This document shows, piece by piece, positions 17,902 through 25,890 of a stretch of DNA of 64,000 bases. Position 1 is the first letter of the stretch; the number at the start of each line of letters is the position of its first letter. A model generated the notes under the pieces. That model made no database searches and was not told where the DNA came from. It saw only the letters and a list, made by a program, of their open reading frames with translations. The stretch lies in NCBI RefSeq assembly GCF_003688995.1, contig NZ_PENI01000006.1, positions 310,001-374,000 on the forward strand, in the 5' to 3' direction. The position numbers and the translations under genes were made by a program. The DNA is from Streptomyces shenzhenensis. GTDB taxonomy: Bacteria > Actinomycetota > Actinomycetes > Streptomycetales > Streptomycetaceae.

Positions 17902-19185
17902 TCAGCCCTCCAGCAGCCGCTGCCCCACGTACTCCCCCCGCGCCGCCCCGCCCGGGACCGCGAACAGGCCGCTCGCCTCGTGCCGGACGAACTGCGACAG
18001 CGCGTCGCCCCGGTCCAGCTTGCGCTGCACCGGCACGAAGCCGCGCAGCGGATCCGCCTGCCAGCAGACGAACAGCAGCCCCGCGTCCGGGGTCCCGTCC
18101 GGGTCGAGGCCGTCGTGGTACGAGAAGGGGCGCCGGAGCATGGCCGCGCCCCCGTTCTGGTCGGGCCGGCTGATCCGGGCGTGCGCGTTGATCGGGACGA
18201 CGTAGTTGCCCCGGTCGTCGGCCTTCTCCAGATCCATCTCGGTGGTCTCGGCGCCCCCGGACAGCGGGGCCCCGTCGGACTTGCGGCGTCCTATGACGTC
18301 CTCCTGGGCCGCCCCCGTGAGCTTCTCCCAGTCGTCCAGGAGCATGCGGATGCGGCGTACGACGGCGTACGAGCCGTTCGCCATCCAGGCGGGCTCGCCC
18401 GACGCGGGCACGAAGATCCGTTCGTCGAAGTCCGCGTCCGTCGGCTTCGGATTGCGGGTGCCGTCGATCTGGCCCATCAGATTGCGGGCCGTCATCGGGT
18501 GGGCCGTGGCGCCCGGGCTGCGGTTGAAGCCGGTCATCTGCCAGCGCACGCGGGCCGCGGCGCCCGCGTCCTTCTGGATCGCGCGCAGGGCGTGGAAGGC
18601 CACCAGGGCGTCGTCGGCGCCGATCTGCACCCACAGGTCGCCGTTGCTGCGCGCCTTGTCGAGCCGGTCGGAGGAGAAGTCGGGCAGCGGATCGAGGGCG
18701 GCCGGCCGCTGCTTCTCCAGGCCGGTACGGGTGAAGAAGCCGTGCCCGAAGCCGAAGGTGATCGTCAGCGAGGACGGGCCGGCGTCCCGGGCGACGGCGG
18801 TGTCGTCGTGCGCGGCCGGCTCGCCCGCCATCAGCCGTTCGGCCGTCGCCGACCAGCGGCGCAGCAGGGCCGCGGCCTCCTTGCGGCCCGCGCCCACCGC
18901 CAGGTCGAAGGCGATGAGGTGGCCGCGGGCCTGGAGGCCCTCGGTGATGCCGGGCTGATGTTTCCCGTGAAACATCGCCCGGCCGGCGCCCAGCGAGGTC
19001 AGCGGTGTGGCCTGGGCGGGCGCGGTCGTGTAGCCGACGGCCGCGCCCGCCGCGCCGAGCACCACACCGGCGGCGCCGGCGGTGCCGAGCAGCTTCCGCC
19101 GCGACAGCACCGCCGCGGTGCCGTTCCGTTCGGCGGCGGGTTCCTCGGGGGTGATCACTTCGGAGGGCGTGGTCTGGTCAGCCAT
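17902..19185 (-). CDS. dtpA: Tat-exported Dyp-type haem peroxidase (DtpA/EfeB-like)
   Basis: A 427-residue protein with a twin-arginine signal (SRRKLLGTAGAAG at 28-40). The DyP hallmark GQIDG is at 238-242 with distal Asp241. The probable proximal haem ligand is His335 and the distal Arg is Arg351. In Streptomyces lividans the homologue DtpA takes part in extracytoplasmic copper delivery to the radical-copper oxidase GlxA and is encoded next to CopC/D, Sco and PCuAC genes, exactly as here. An EfeB-like role in iron uptake is the alternative, but no efeO or efeU is present. It starts 8 bases after the CopC-CopD gene. Confidence 0.9.
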   Translation of the reverse strand: MADQTTPSEVITPEEPAAERNGTAAVLSRRKLLGTAGAAGVVLGAAGAAVGYTTAPAQATPLTSLGAGRAMFHGKHQPGITEGLQARGHLIAFDLAVGAGRKEAAALLRRWSATAERLMAGEPAAHDDTAVARDAGPSSLTITFGFGHGFFTRTGLEKQRPAALDPLPDFSSDRLDKARSNGDLWVQIGADDALVAFHALRAIQKDAGAAARVRWQMTGFNRSPGATAHPMTARNLMGQIDGTRNPKPTDADFDERIFVPASGEPAWMANGSYAVVRRIRMLLDDWEKLTGAAQEDVIGRRKSDGAPLSGGAETTEMDLEKADDRGNYVVPINAHARISRPDQNGGAAMLRRPFSYHDGLDPDGTPDAGLLFVCWQADPLRGFVPVQRKLDRGDALSQFVRHEASGLFAVPGGAARGEYVGQRLLEG

Positions 19186-19193
19186 GGTGCGGT

Positions 19194-21179
19194 TCAGCCG
19201 ATCTGCGCGTTCTTGGAGATGGTCGTCTGGTCGATGTCGGAGGTCCGCACGGTCACGGCGATCTTCCAGTCGCCGGCCATGGGGATCTGCACCCCGCTCG
19301 CGGACCAGTGCCCGGTGGTGATGTGATCGGGCGTCACCGGAAGCGGCCCGATCTTCTTCGCTTCGAGGGTGAAGGCGATCTTCACCTCGGGGATGTCGAA
19401 GGCCCGGCCGTTGGGCCGCTGCACATAGACATGCAGCTCGTTGCCGCCCACGCGCGCGGGGTCGAGGTCGATCCGTACCAGGCCCTTGCCGTCCTTGCCG
19501 CCCGTGTCGAACGGCATGTCCAGGGTCAGGGCCCCGGACGAGTCCGCCGCCGAGGAGGAGGCGGACGACGACTGGGCGGCCTGCGCCTCCAGTTCGGTGC
19601 GGCCCGGCTCGGTCTGCGTCAGCGCGGTGGTGACGGCGAGCAGGACGACGGCGACGCTCGCCTCAGCGAACACCGAGCGGCGCAGGCCGAAACGGCTCGG
19701 GTCGCCGTCCCGCAGCCGCTTCTGCCGGGCGGCGTCCACGGCGGCCCGCTGCCGGGCCAACTGGGCGGCGCGCTTGGTGCCGGCACCGGACTCGCCGGAC
19801 CCGCGGGCCTTGGCCGCCGCCGCGACGCGCTCCTTCTCGGACTGCTCCTTCTGCGAGCGCGTCGTCCTGGACCGTGCCGCCCCGGACGTCGAACCGGCCG
19901 CATCCGTGAGCCGGGCCGTCCACCGCCGGGAGATCCACGCGATACCGACCAGCAGCGCCACAAGGCCGATCTTGACCAGCAGCAACTGCCCGTAACGGGT
20001 GTCGGTGAACGCCGACCAGGCGCCGAGCTGCCGCCAGGACTGGTAGACGCCGGTGACGACCAGTGTGACCACGGATCCGAAGGCGACGGCCGAGAACCGG
20101 CGTACGGCGGCGGCGTCGACCGGTGTCTCCGCGGGCGCCCGGTACAGCGAGACGAGGAGGGCGACCAGACCGCCCAGCCAGGTGGCGACCGCCACCAGGT
20201 GCAGCACGTCGACCGGCATGGCGATGCCCGGCTGCAGACCGGTCGAGGCGTGCTCGGCCATGGCCCAGCTCGCCGCGAGCCCGGCGGCGACCACGGTCCC
20301 GCCGATCGCGAGCCCGAAGGTCAGATCGCGCTTCTCCTCGGGGTCCCCCGGATCAGGTACTCGGCGCGCGGCGCCGTCGTTCGGGGCGGCGGGTGACTGG
20401 CGGGCGTAGGCGCCGAAGAGCACGGCGATGAACAGCGCGGCGGCGGCGAGCAGCAGCAGCCGGGAGACCAGCGCGGCCCCGGTCTTGGTCTGCAGCACCT
20501 GCCCGAGCAGATTCAGGTCGAAGATATCGCCGAACGCCCCGGAACCGGTGTAGGAGCCGCGCAGGAGCAGCAGCCAGAGCGTGGCCGCGGTCAGCGCGAC
20601 CCAGCCGCCGACGACCAGCCGCTGCACGGCCCGCACCCCGGAGCCGCGCTGCCAGCACGCCAGGACGAAGGCGGCCCCGCCCACCAGCACGATGAAGCCC
20701 GCGTACGAGACATAGCGGCCGAACCCGTAGAGCCAGCCGACGACACCGCCGCCCACCGTCTCACCGGAGACCGAGACCGTGGTCTCGGAGGGGGCACCGA
20801 CGGAGAATGTGTAGGCACCGGCGACGGGATGGCTGTCGGCCGAGACGACCTGGTAGGCGACGGTGTACGTGCCGTCGCCCAGGCCGCTGACGAGCCGCAC
20901 CGCATACGTCGTGCCGCTCACGTTGGACGGCTCACCGGAGTCGACCCGCTTGCCCTTCGGATCCAGGACCCGCAGCGAGCCGCTGCTCATCGACACCTGC
21001 TCGGAGAAGGTGAGCGACACCTGGTCCGGCGCCTTGTCGACCACCACCCCCTGCGCGGGGTCGCTGCCGGTCAGCGCCGCGTGCGCGGAGGCCGGACCGG
21101 TGCCGACGAGCAGCGCGCCGGCGACGGCGAGGAACAGCAGCGCCAGGGTCCGCAGGCGGGGGGTGATGGTCCGCGTCAA
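19194..21179 (-). CDS. CopC-CopD copper fusion protein
   Basis: A 661-residue membrane protein. After a signal peptide (about 1-32) the mature chain begins HAALTGSDP, with His33 as the N-terminal copper ligand of CopC domains and further ligands near DSHPV (115-119). A CopD domain with about eight membrane helices spans 150-430. A charged linker rich in Arg, Lys and Ser (about 440-510), another helix, and a C-terminal beta domain of YtkA/FixH type (about 545-660) follow. CopC binds periplasmic copper and CopD passes it inward. It sits in the copper operon between the PCuAC and peroxidase genes. Confidence 0.9.
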   Translation of the reverse strand: MTRTITPRLRTLALLFLAVAGALLVGTGPASAHAALTGSDPAQGVVVDKAPDQVSLTFSEQVSMSSGSLRVLDPKGKRVDSGEPSNVSGTTYAVRLVSGLGDGTYTVAYQVVSADSHPVAGAYTFSVGAPSETTVSVSGETVGGGVVGWLYGFGRYVSYAGFIVLVGGAAFVLACWQRGSGVRAVQRLVVGGWVALTAATLWLLLLRGSYTGSGAFGDIFDLNLLGQVLQTKTGAALVSRLLLLAAAALFIAVLFGAYARQSPAAPNDGAARRVPDPGDPEEKRDLTFGLAIGGTVVAAGLAASWAMAEHASTGLQPGIAMPVDVLHLVAVATWLGGLVALLVSLYRAPAETPVDAAAVRRFSAVAFGSVVTLVVTGVYQSWRQLGAWSAFTDTRYGQLLLVKIGLVALLVGIAWISRRWTARLTDAAGSTSGAARSRTTRSQKEQSEKERVAAAAKARGSGESGAGTKRAAQLARQRAAVDAARQKRLRDGDPSRFGLRRSVFAEASVAVVLLAVTTALTQTEPGRTELEAQAAQSSSASSSAADSSGALTLDMPFDTGGKDGKGLVRIDLDPARVGGNELHVYVQRPNGRAFDIPEVKIAFTLEAKKIGPLPVTPDHITTGHWSASGVQIPMAGDWKIAVTVRTSDIDQTTISKNAQIG

Positions 21180-21191
21180 GGTGGTCCCTCC

Positions 21192-21668
21192 TCAGTGTCC
21201 GGTCGACGGGTTGTACGTGGCCGACTTCACCGGCATCTCGACGGTGAGGGGGCCGGATTCGGCGAAGCTCAGCCGGAGCGTGATCGTGTCGCCCTGCTTC
21301 GGCTCGCGCTTCAGCTTCTCGAACATCAGATGGTTGCCGCCGCTGTTGAACACGAGCTGACCGTGGGCCGGGACGGCGAAGGAGGTGACCTCCTGCATGG
21401 ACCCGCCGGTGGTGGAGTGCAGGGTGACCCGGTCGGCCACATCGCTGCTGACCGAGGTCAACTCGTCCTTCGTACCGCCCTTGTTCACCACTGTCAGAAA
21501 CCCGGCCGCCATGTCCGCCGAGACCGGCTGCGGCATGTACGAGGAGCTGACGGAGAGGTCCGCCTTCGAGTCGTCCTTCGAGCCGCCTGCCGAGTCGTCG
21601 GAGCCGCCGCAGCCCGCGAGGGCCAGCGCGGCCGCCAACGCGGCGGCGGGCACGGCGAGACGCCTCAC
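21192..21668 (-). CDS. PCuAC-type copper chaperone lipoprotein (ECuC)
   Basis: A 158-residue lipoprotein; the lipobox LALAGC puts the lipidated Cys at residue 20. The PCuAC domain carries His84, Met91, His113 and Met115; the M-X21-H-X-M spacing of the family is exact, while the first His-Met spacing (six residues) is shorter than the ten of most members. Such proteins hand copper to Sco and to the CuA site of cytochrome oxidase. GTG at 21668 overlaps the Sco gene stop (GTGA), so the two are co-translated. Confidence 0.9.
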   Translation of the reverse strand: MRRLAVPAAALAAALALAGCGGSDDSAGGSKDDSKADLSVSSSYMPQPVSADMAAGFLTVVNKGGTKDELTSVSSDVADRVTLHSTTGGSMQEVTSFAVPAHGQLVFNSGGNHLMFEKLKREPKQGDTITLRLSFAESGPLTVEMPVKSATYNPSTGH

Positions 21669-22318
21669 GGGTTCTTCCCCTTGACGATCTCGGGGAGGTC
21701 CTTGGTGTAGTCGTCGACCGTGGCGTCCTCGCCGTAGAGGAGATAGCCCCCGTCCGTCTTCGGTGAGAACGCGACGACCTGGGTGCCGTGCATGGAGACC
21801 AGCTTGCCGTTCTTGTCCTTGGACGTCGGCTCGATGGAGATGCCGAGGGAGCGGGCGCCGGCCTGGATGGTGGGGAAGTCGCCGGTCAGGCCGATGAACT
21901 GGGAGTCGATGCCCTTGAGCCACTTGCCCAGCTCGGCGGAGGTGTCACGGTCCGGGTCGGTGGTGACGAACACCACCCGCAGCTCGTCCTGCTCCGCCTT
22001 CGGCAGCGCCTTCTTGGCGACCGCGATGTTGTTCATCGTCAGCGGGCAGACGTCGGGGCAGTGCGTGTAGCCGAAGTAGACCAGCGTGGGCCGGCCCTTG
22101 GTCTCCGCGCGCAGGTCGTATTTCTTGCCGTGCGTGTCGGTCAGGACCAGGTCGGGCTTCTCGAACGGCTTGTCGAGGAGGGTCGCGGCCTCGGCCGAGC
22201 CGGACTCCTCGGAGACCACGGCGATCGGCGATGTGCCGTCGTCCCCGCTGCCGCAGGCGGAGAGGGTCAGGGTGGCGGCGGCGAGCAGTCCGGCCGCGGC
22301 GAACGTCTTCTTGCGCAT
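21665..22318 (-). CDS. Sco-type copper metallochaperone lipoprotein (SCO1/SenC)
   Basis: A 217-residue lipoprotein with lipobox LSAC (Cys22) and a thioredoxin fold. Copper ligands are Cys87 and Cys91 in YTHCPDVCPL and His177 in SMHGTQ. Sco proteins mature the CuA centre and, in Streptomyces, help load extracellular copper enzymes. Its 3' end overlaps the PCuAC gene by 4 bases. It lies 92 bases downstream of the YcnI gene. Confidence 0.93.
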   Translation of the reverse strand: MRKKTFAAAGLLAAATLTLSACGSGDDGTSPIAVVSEESGSAEAATLLDKPFEKPDLVLTDTHGKKYDLRAETKGRPTLVYFGYTHCPDVCPLTMNNIAVAKKALPKAEQDELRVVFVTTDPDRDTSAELGKWLKGIDSQFIGLTGDFPTIQAGARSLGISIEPTSKDKNGKLVSMHGTQVVAFSPKTDGGYLLYGEDATVDDYTKDLPEIVKGKNP

Positions 22319-22410
22319 AGAAAAATGTCCCAGATGTGAGAGCTCCGGCACGCACCGGGGGCGTGTGCGAGGGGCACCCGCCCCCCGGTCCGTGCCGCTG
22401 GTGAGCGGGC

Positions 22411-23163
22411 TCAGGCGGTGGTCCGCCGACGCCCGGCGGCCACGCCGTACCCGACGCCCGCCACGCCGACGACGATGCCGACGATGCCGAGCACGCGTGC
22501 GGTGGTGTCGCTGCCGCCGGAGGAGTCCGAGGTCTCCGTACCGGCGGCAGTGTTCTCGGTCTTGCCCGTCGTGTCCGTCTTGTCGGAGGCGTTGTCGGTG
22601 CCCGAGGAGGACTGGTGCCCGTCCCCCTCGGCGGCCGACAGGGCGAGGACCGGGGCCGGGTTGTCCGGCTCGGCCTGACCCTCCTGCGGCACCTCGATCC
22701 AGCGCACGACCTCCTTGTTGGAGTACGTCTGGATCGCCTTGAACACGAGTTGGTCGGTGTCCTCGGGCAGGGCGCCGACGGACAGCGGGAACTTCTGGAA
22801 GAAGCCGGGCTCGATGCCCTTGCCGCTGGCGGTCCAGGTGACCTTGGTGACGGCCTCGCTGATCTTCTCGCCGTGCGATTCGAGGGGCTTGTCCAGCGTG
22901 GACCTGGTGACCTTCACATTCCAGCCGTCGACCGGCTGCGGCATCACCGAGGCCAGCGGGTGGTCGGCGGGGAGGCTGATCTCCAGCTTGGTGGTCGAGG
23001 CGTCGTCGCGCTCGTTGGGGACCTTGAAATCGACGACCGCATAGCCGCCCTTGGCCGCCGTGCCCTCCGGCTGCACGGACACGTGCGCGAAGGCGGGGGC
23101 GGACAGGGCGAGGACGGCCGAGCCGGCGACGGCGGTGGCGGCGGCGATACGAGAAGCCTTCAT
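22411..23163 (-). CDS. YcnI-family copper-binding protein
   Basis: A 250-residue exported protein with signal peptide (cleavage APAFA, then HVSVQPEG). The N-terminal His27 of the mature chain is the mono-histidine copper brace known for YcnI (DUF1775). A Ser/Thr/Gly-rich linker (about 180-220) leads to a C-terminal membrane helix (about 225-243) and a short basic tail. The family usually sits next to CopC/CopD genes, as it does here, and is thought to bind Cu(II) outside the cell. Confidence 0.88.
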   Translation of the reverse strand: MKASRIAAATAVAGSAVLALSAPAFAHVSVQPEGTAAKGGYAVVDFKVPNERDDASTTKLEISLPADHPLASVMPQPVDGWNVKVTRSTLDKPLESHGEKISEAVTKVTWTASGKGIEPGFFQKFPLSVGALPEDTDQLVFKAIQTYSNKEVVRWIEVPQEGQAEPDNPAPVLALSAAEGDGHQSSSGTDNASDKTDTTGKTENTAAGTETSDSSGGSDTTARVLGIVGIVVGVAGVGYGVAAGRRRTTA

Positions 23164-23301
23164 GGCAGAGAGGACTCCACTCCGAGTGAGTTCCGGTGGT
23201 TCCGGTCAGGTGAGAGGGGCGCGCGTTGCGCACGCGCGCGTGCCGCACGACGGCGGCCGGCCCTCTCCCTCCGGATTCCGGTGGAGCGGCGGTCCGTCGC
23301 G

Positions 23302-24186
23302 TCAGGCGGCGAGGACGAGTGCGGTGACGGCCGGCGGACCGCGCCGGACCACCGAGTGCTGGAGTGCGGTGCCGTGCGGGGCGGGCGCTTCGTTCCGCGC
23401 CGTACGCCGGTGACGCGGGCCCGGGTCCGGTTCGGACCGGAGCCCGCCGCGCAGCGCGCGGGTCAGCGCGAGCGCCCCGCGCAGGGACCGTACGAGCGCC
23501 GCCTCGGCGACTCCGTGCGCCGACAGGTGCATCAGACGCAGCAGGGCCAGGTCGCCGCGGCGCAGCAGCCAGCCGACGGCGAGCGCCGCGAGGACGTGGC
23601 CGAGCAGCATCGGCAGCGACGGCAGCAGCGCATCGGAGGAAGCGCCGGAAGCGCCGGAGGAACCGATGGCGGCGGCCGGGTGGTGCGTCGCGCCCGAGCC
23701 GTCGATCAGCCGGGCGTCGGCCAGGATCCGGTAGGCGTGGGCCGGGCTGATCGCCGCCGCGCCGGCGCCGCAGACGAGCCGCGCGGCCTGTTCGACCAGC
23801 GTGGCGTCGCTCATCCCGCCCGTCGAGTCCACGGAGCCCATTGCCCCCATCGAACCCGTGGACCCCGTCGAACCCGTCGCCGCCGCGCCGGACGCCATGG
23901 CGGCCGTACCGTGTTGAGCCAGTCCGAACAGCACGTGCAGCGCGGTCTGGCCGAACGCCAGCAGCGCGACGATGCCCGGCAGCGAGCGCTGCCGGCCGGC
24001 GAGCGGCGCCACGAGCACCGTGGCGCCCAGGAACCCGGCGCCCAGCGTCCACAGCGGAACGGGGGCGCAGGAGGCCAGCGTGTGCCCGGCCGCGGCCAGC
24101 ACGACACAGGCCGCGGCGAACACCGCGGCCCGCAGGATCCGGAGCCGGTCTCCGGAGCGCGCCGTGCGCGGGTGGGGGGCAGACAT
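23302..24186 (-). CDS. Membrane protein of unknown function, first gene of the copper locus
   Basis: A 294-residue protein with about five hydrophobic helices (about 18-38, 45-62, 68-88, 128-150 and 190-210). A loop at about 95-125 is built of Gly, Ser, Thr and Met (GSTGSTGSMGAMGSVDSTGG), and the C-terminal 80 residues are Arg-rich. The Met residues in the loop and the position at the head of the copper genes suggest a copper-related role, but I know no named domain. The spacing to the YcnI gene is 138 bases. Confidence 0.65.
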   Translation of the reverse strand: MSAPHPRTARSGDRLRILRAAVFAAACVVLAAAGHTLASCAPVPLWTLGAGFLGATVLVAPLAGRQRSLPGIVALLAFGQTALHVLFGLAQHGTAAMASGAAATGSTGSTGSMGAMGSVDSTGGMSDATLVEQAARLVCGAGAAAISPAHAYRILADARLIDGSGATHHPAAAIGSSGASGASSDALLPSLPMLLGHVLAALAVGWLLRRGDLALLRLMHLSAHGVAEAALVRSLRGALALTRALRGGLRSEPDPGPRHRRTARNEAPAPHGTALQHSVVRRGPPAVTALVLAA

Positions 24187-24368
24187 GGCGGGCTCATCAT
24201 CCCACTGGGGCCCCGCGCGTCCTACGGCAGGTCCGAAAGTCCCCCATACACCGATTCCTGCCCGAACGCATCCGCCATATGGGCGGCGTCACGCCACAGG
24301 TGTGCTTACACCGCCGCGCGCGCGGCAATAGGTAACGGTATGTCGAGCCGCGGCCAGGAGGCTGGAGC

Positions 24369-24812
24369 ATGAGCATCTGGTGGTCACTCCATCTGCGCCG
24401 CGAAGCCGCGAGCGTTCCCCTCGCGAGACGGTTGCTGCTGGGCACCATGGAGACGGCGGGAGTGGACCCCGACATCTCCTACGACCTGTCCGTCGCCCTC
24501 AGCGAGGCCTGTGCGAACGCCGTCGAGCACGGCGGGGACGTCGCGCGCGGCGCTTCGGGGGCGTACCGCGTGACCGCCTACCTGGACGGCGAGAAGTGCC
24601 GCATCGAGGTGACCGACTCCGGGCCGGGCTTCGCGCGCCCCCCGGCCCTGCGTGCCGCGCGCATGGACGCGGAGCACGGCCGCGGGCTGTGCCTGATCCG
24701 GGAACTCGCCGATCACGTCCACATCGGCAACAAGCCGGGCCGCGCCGGCACGGTGGTGAGCTTCGACAAGATGCTCAAGTGGACCAAGGACCCCACCCTG
24801 CTCACGGCGTGA
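24369..24812 (+). CDS. RsbW-like ATP-binding regulator (HATPase, anti-sigma type)
   Basis: A 147-residue single-domain GHKL ATPase with the N box ALSEACANAVEHG, G1 box VTDSGPGF and G2 box HGRGLCLI. Proteins of this size in Streptomyces act as serine/threonine kinases or anti-sigma factors in partner-switching systems with anti-anti-sigma proteins and SpoIIE-type phosphatases; one such phosphatase is at 27644-29062. No cognate sigma factor is adjacent. The start follows AGGAGG by seven bases. A paralogue lies at 32366-32935. Confidence 0.87.
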   Translation: MSIWWSLHLRREAASVPLARRLLLGTMETAGVDPDISYDLSVALSEACANAVEHGGDVARGASGAYRVTAYLDGEKCRIEVTDSGPGFARPPALRAARMDAEHGRGLCLIRELADHVHIGNKPGRAGTVVSFDKMLKWTKDPTLLTA

Positions 24813-24911
24813 CGACCCGCACCCGGTGACGTCCGGTGCCCCCCGTCTTCACAGCCGCCTCTCAGCCGGTGCTGATGCCCCTGACAAGCGTGGTGCCTAC
24901 CTTCCTCTCGC

Positions 24912-25751
24912 ATGAGGAGCACTGAGGACGAGGCCCTGGCGTGGGCCGCCGTCGACGCGCTCACCGGGCAGTTGGCGCTGACCCCCAAGCCCGGTCTGCC
25001 CGACCCGCGCGATCTGGGCGCCCCGGCCGACCGCCGGGACCACCGCTCCCTGCGCTGGACGGCCAAGGCGCTGGCACCCGGCCTCGCGGCGATGGCCGCC
25101 GCCGCCCGCCGCACCGGCGATGCGACGCCCGGGCTGCGCGCGGAACTCGGCGCGATCGGGCGGTGCACCGAGCACTCGGTGCGGCTGGCCGGCGGCGGTC
25201 ATCGGGGCGCCCTGTGGGTACTGGGCCTGCTGGTCGCGGCGACCGCGCTGGCACCGGTGGCCGACGCGGGCGAGGCCACCGCGACCGCCCGGCGGATCGC
25301 CGCGCACACCGACCGGGCCGCCCCGCGGCGCCCGTCACGCGGCTCCGCGGTCTCCGTCCGGTACGGCGCCGCCGGGGCCCGGGGCGAGGCCGGGGCCGGA
25401 TTCCCGCACGTACGGCGGGCGCTGGCCGCGCTCGCCGCCGCGCGCGCGGCCGGTGCCACCGAGGCACAGGCCCGACTGGACGCCCTGCTCACCGTGATGT
25501 CCACCTTGCAGGACACCGAACTCCTGCACGGCGCGGGCCCGCTCGGCCTGCGCCAGGTGCAGGCGGGCGCCCGCCGGGTGCTGGCAGCGGGCGGCACGGC
25601 GACGCAGGCAGGCGCCGCGGCACTGGCCGCGCTCGACGCCGATCTGCACGCGCGCGCGTGGAGTCCCCGCGGCAGCGCGGGCCTGCTCGCGGGCGCGCTG
25701 TACCTCGACGCGCTGCCGATCAGCGACACGGCACGGGCCCGGACCGCCTGA
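24912..25751 (+). CDS. Triphosphoribosyl-dephospho-CoA synthase family protein (CitG/MdcB-like)
   Basis: A 279-residue all-helical protein. LTPKPGLPDPRDLGAPADRR near the start and the later STLQDTELLHGAGPLGLRQV (the latter at about 196-215) match CitG/MdcB enzymes that make the prosthetic group precursor of citrate and malonate decarboxylases from ATP and dephospho-CoA. No citrate lyase or malonate decarboxylase genes are near, so the enzyme may serve another acyl-carrier or have a drifted role. It is a single gene with no clear ribosome site. Confidence 0.75.
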   Translation: MRSTEDEALAWAAVDALTGQLALTPKPGLPDPRDLGAPADRRDHRSLRWTAKALAPGLAAMAAAARRTGDATPGLRAELGAIGRCTEHSVRLAGGGHRGALWVLGLLVAATALAPVADAGEATATARRIAAHTDRAAPRRPSRGSAVSVRYGAAGARGEAGAGFPHVRRALAALAAARAAGATEAQARLDALLTVMSTLQDTELLHGAGPLGLRQVQAGARRVLAAGGTATQAGAAALAALDADLHARAWSPRGSAGLLAGALYLDALPISDTARARTA

Positions 25752-25850
25752 CGCCGCTTCCCACAGATCCGGGCAGCCCGCAGCCACAGTGGGGGCGCGG
25801 CAGCAGAAATGGCCGAGTACCCACCGGTACCCGGCCATTCGGACACAGTG

Positions 25851-25890
25851 TCATGCCGTCATGCCGTCATGCCGTCATGCCGTCACGCCG
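25851..25890. repeat. Five tandem octamers
   Basis: TCATGCCG is repeated four times exactly from 25851 to 25882, followed by one variant, TCACGCCG, at 25883-25890. The variant copy supplies the stop codon of the pepP-like gene on the minus strand. Because the unit is 8 bases, slippage would change the reading frame only downstream of that stop. Confidence 0.85.
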
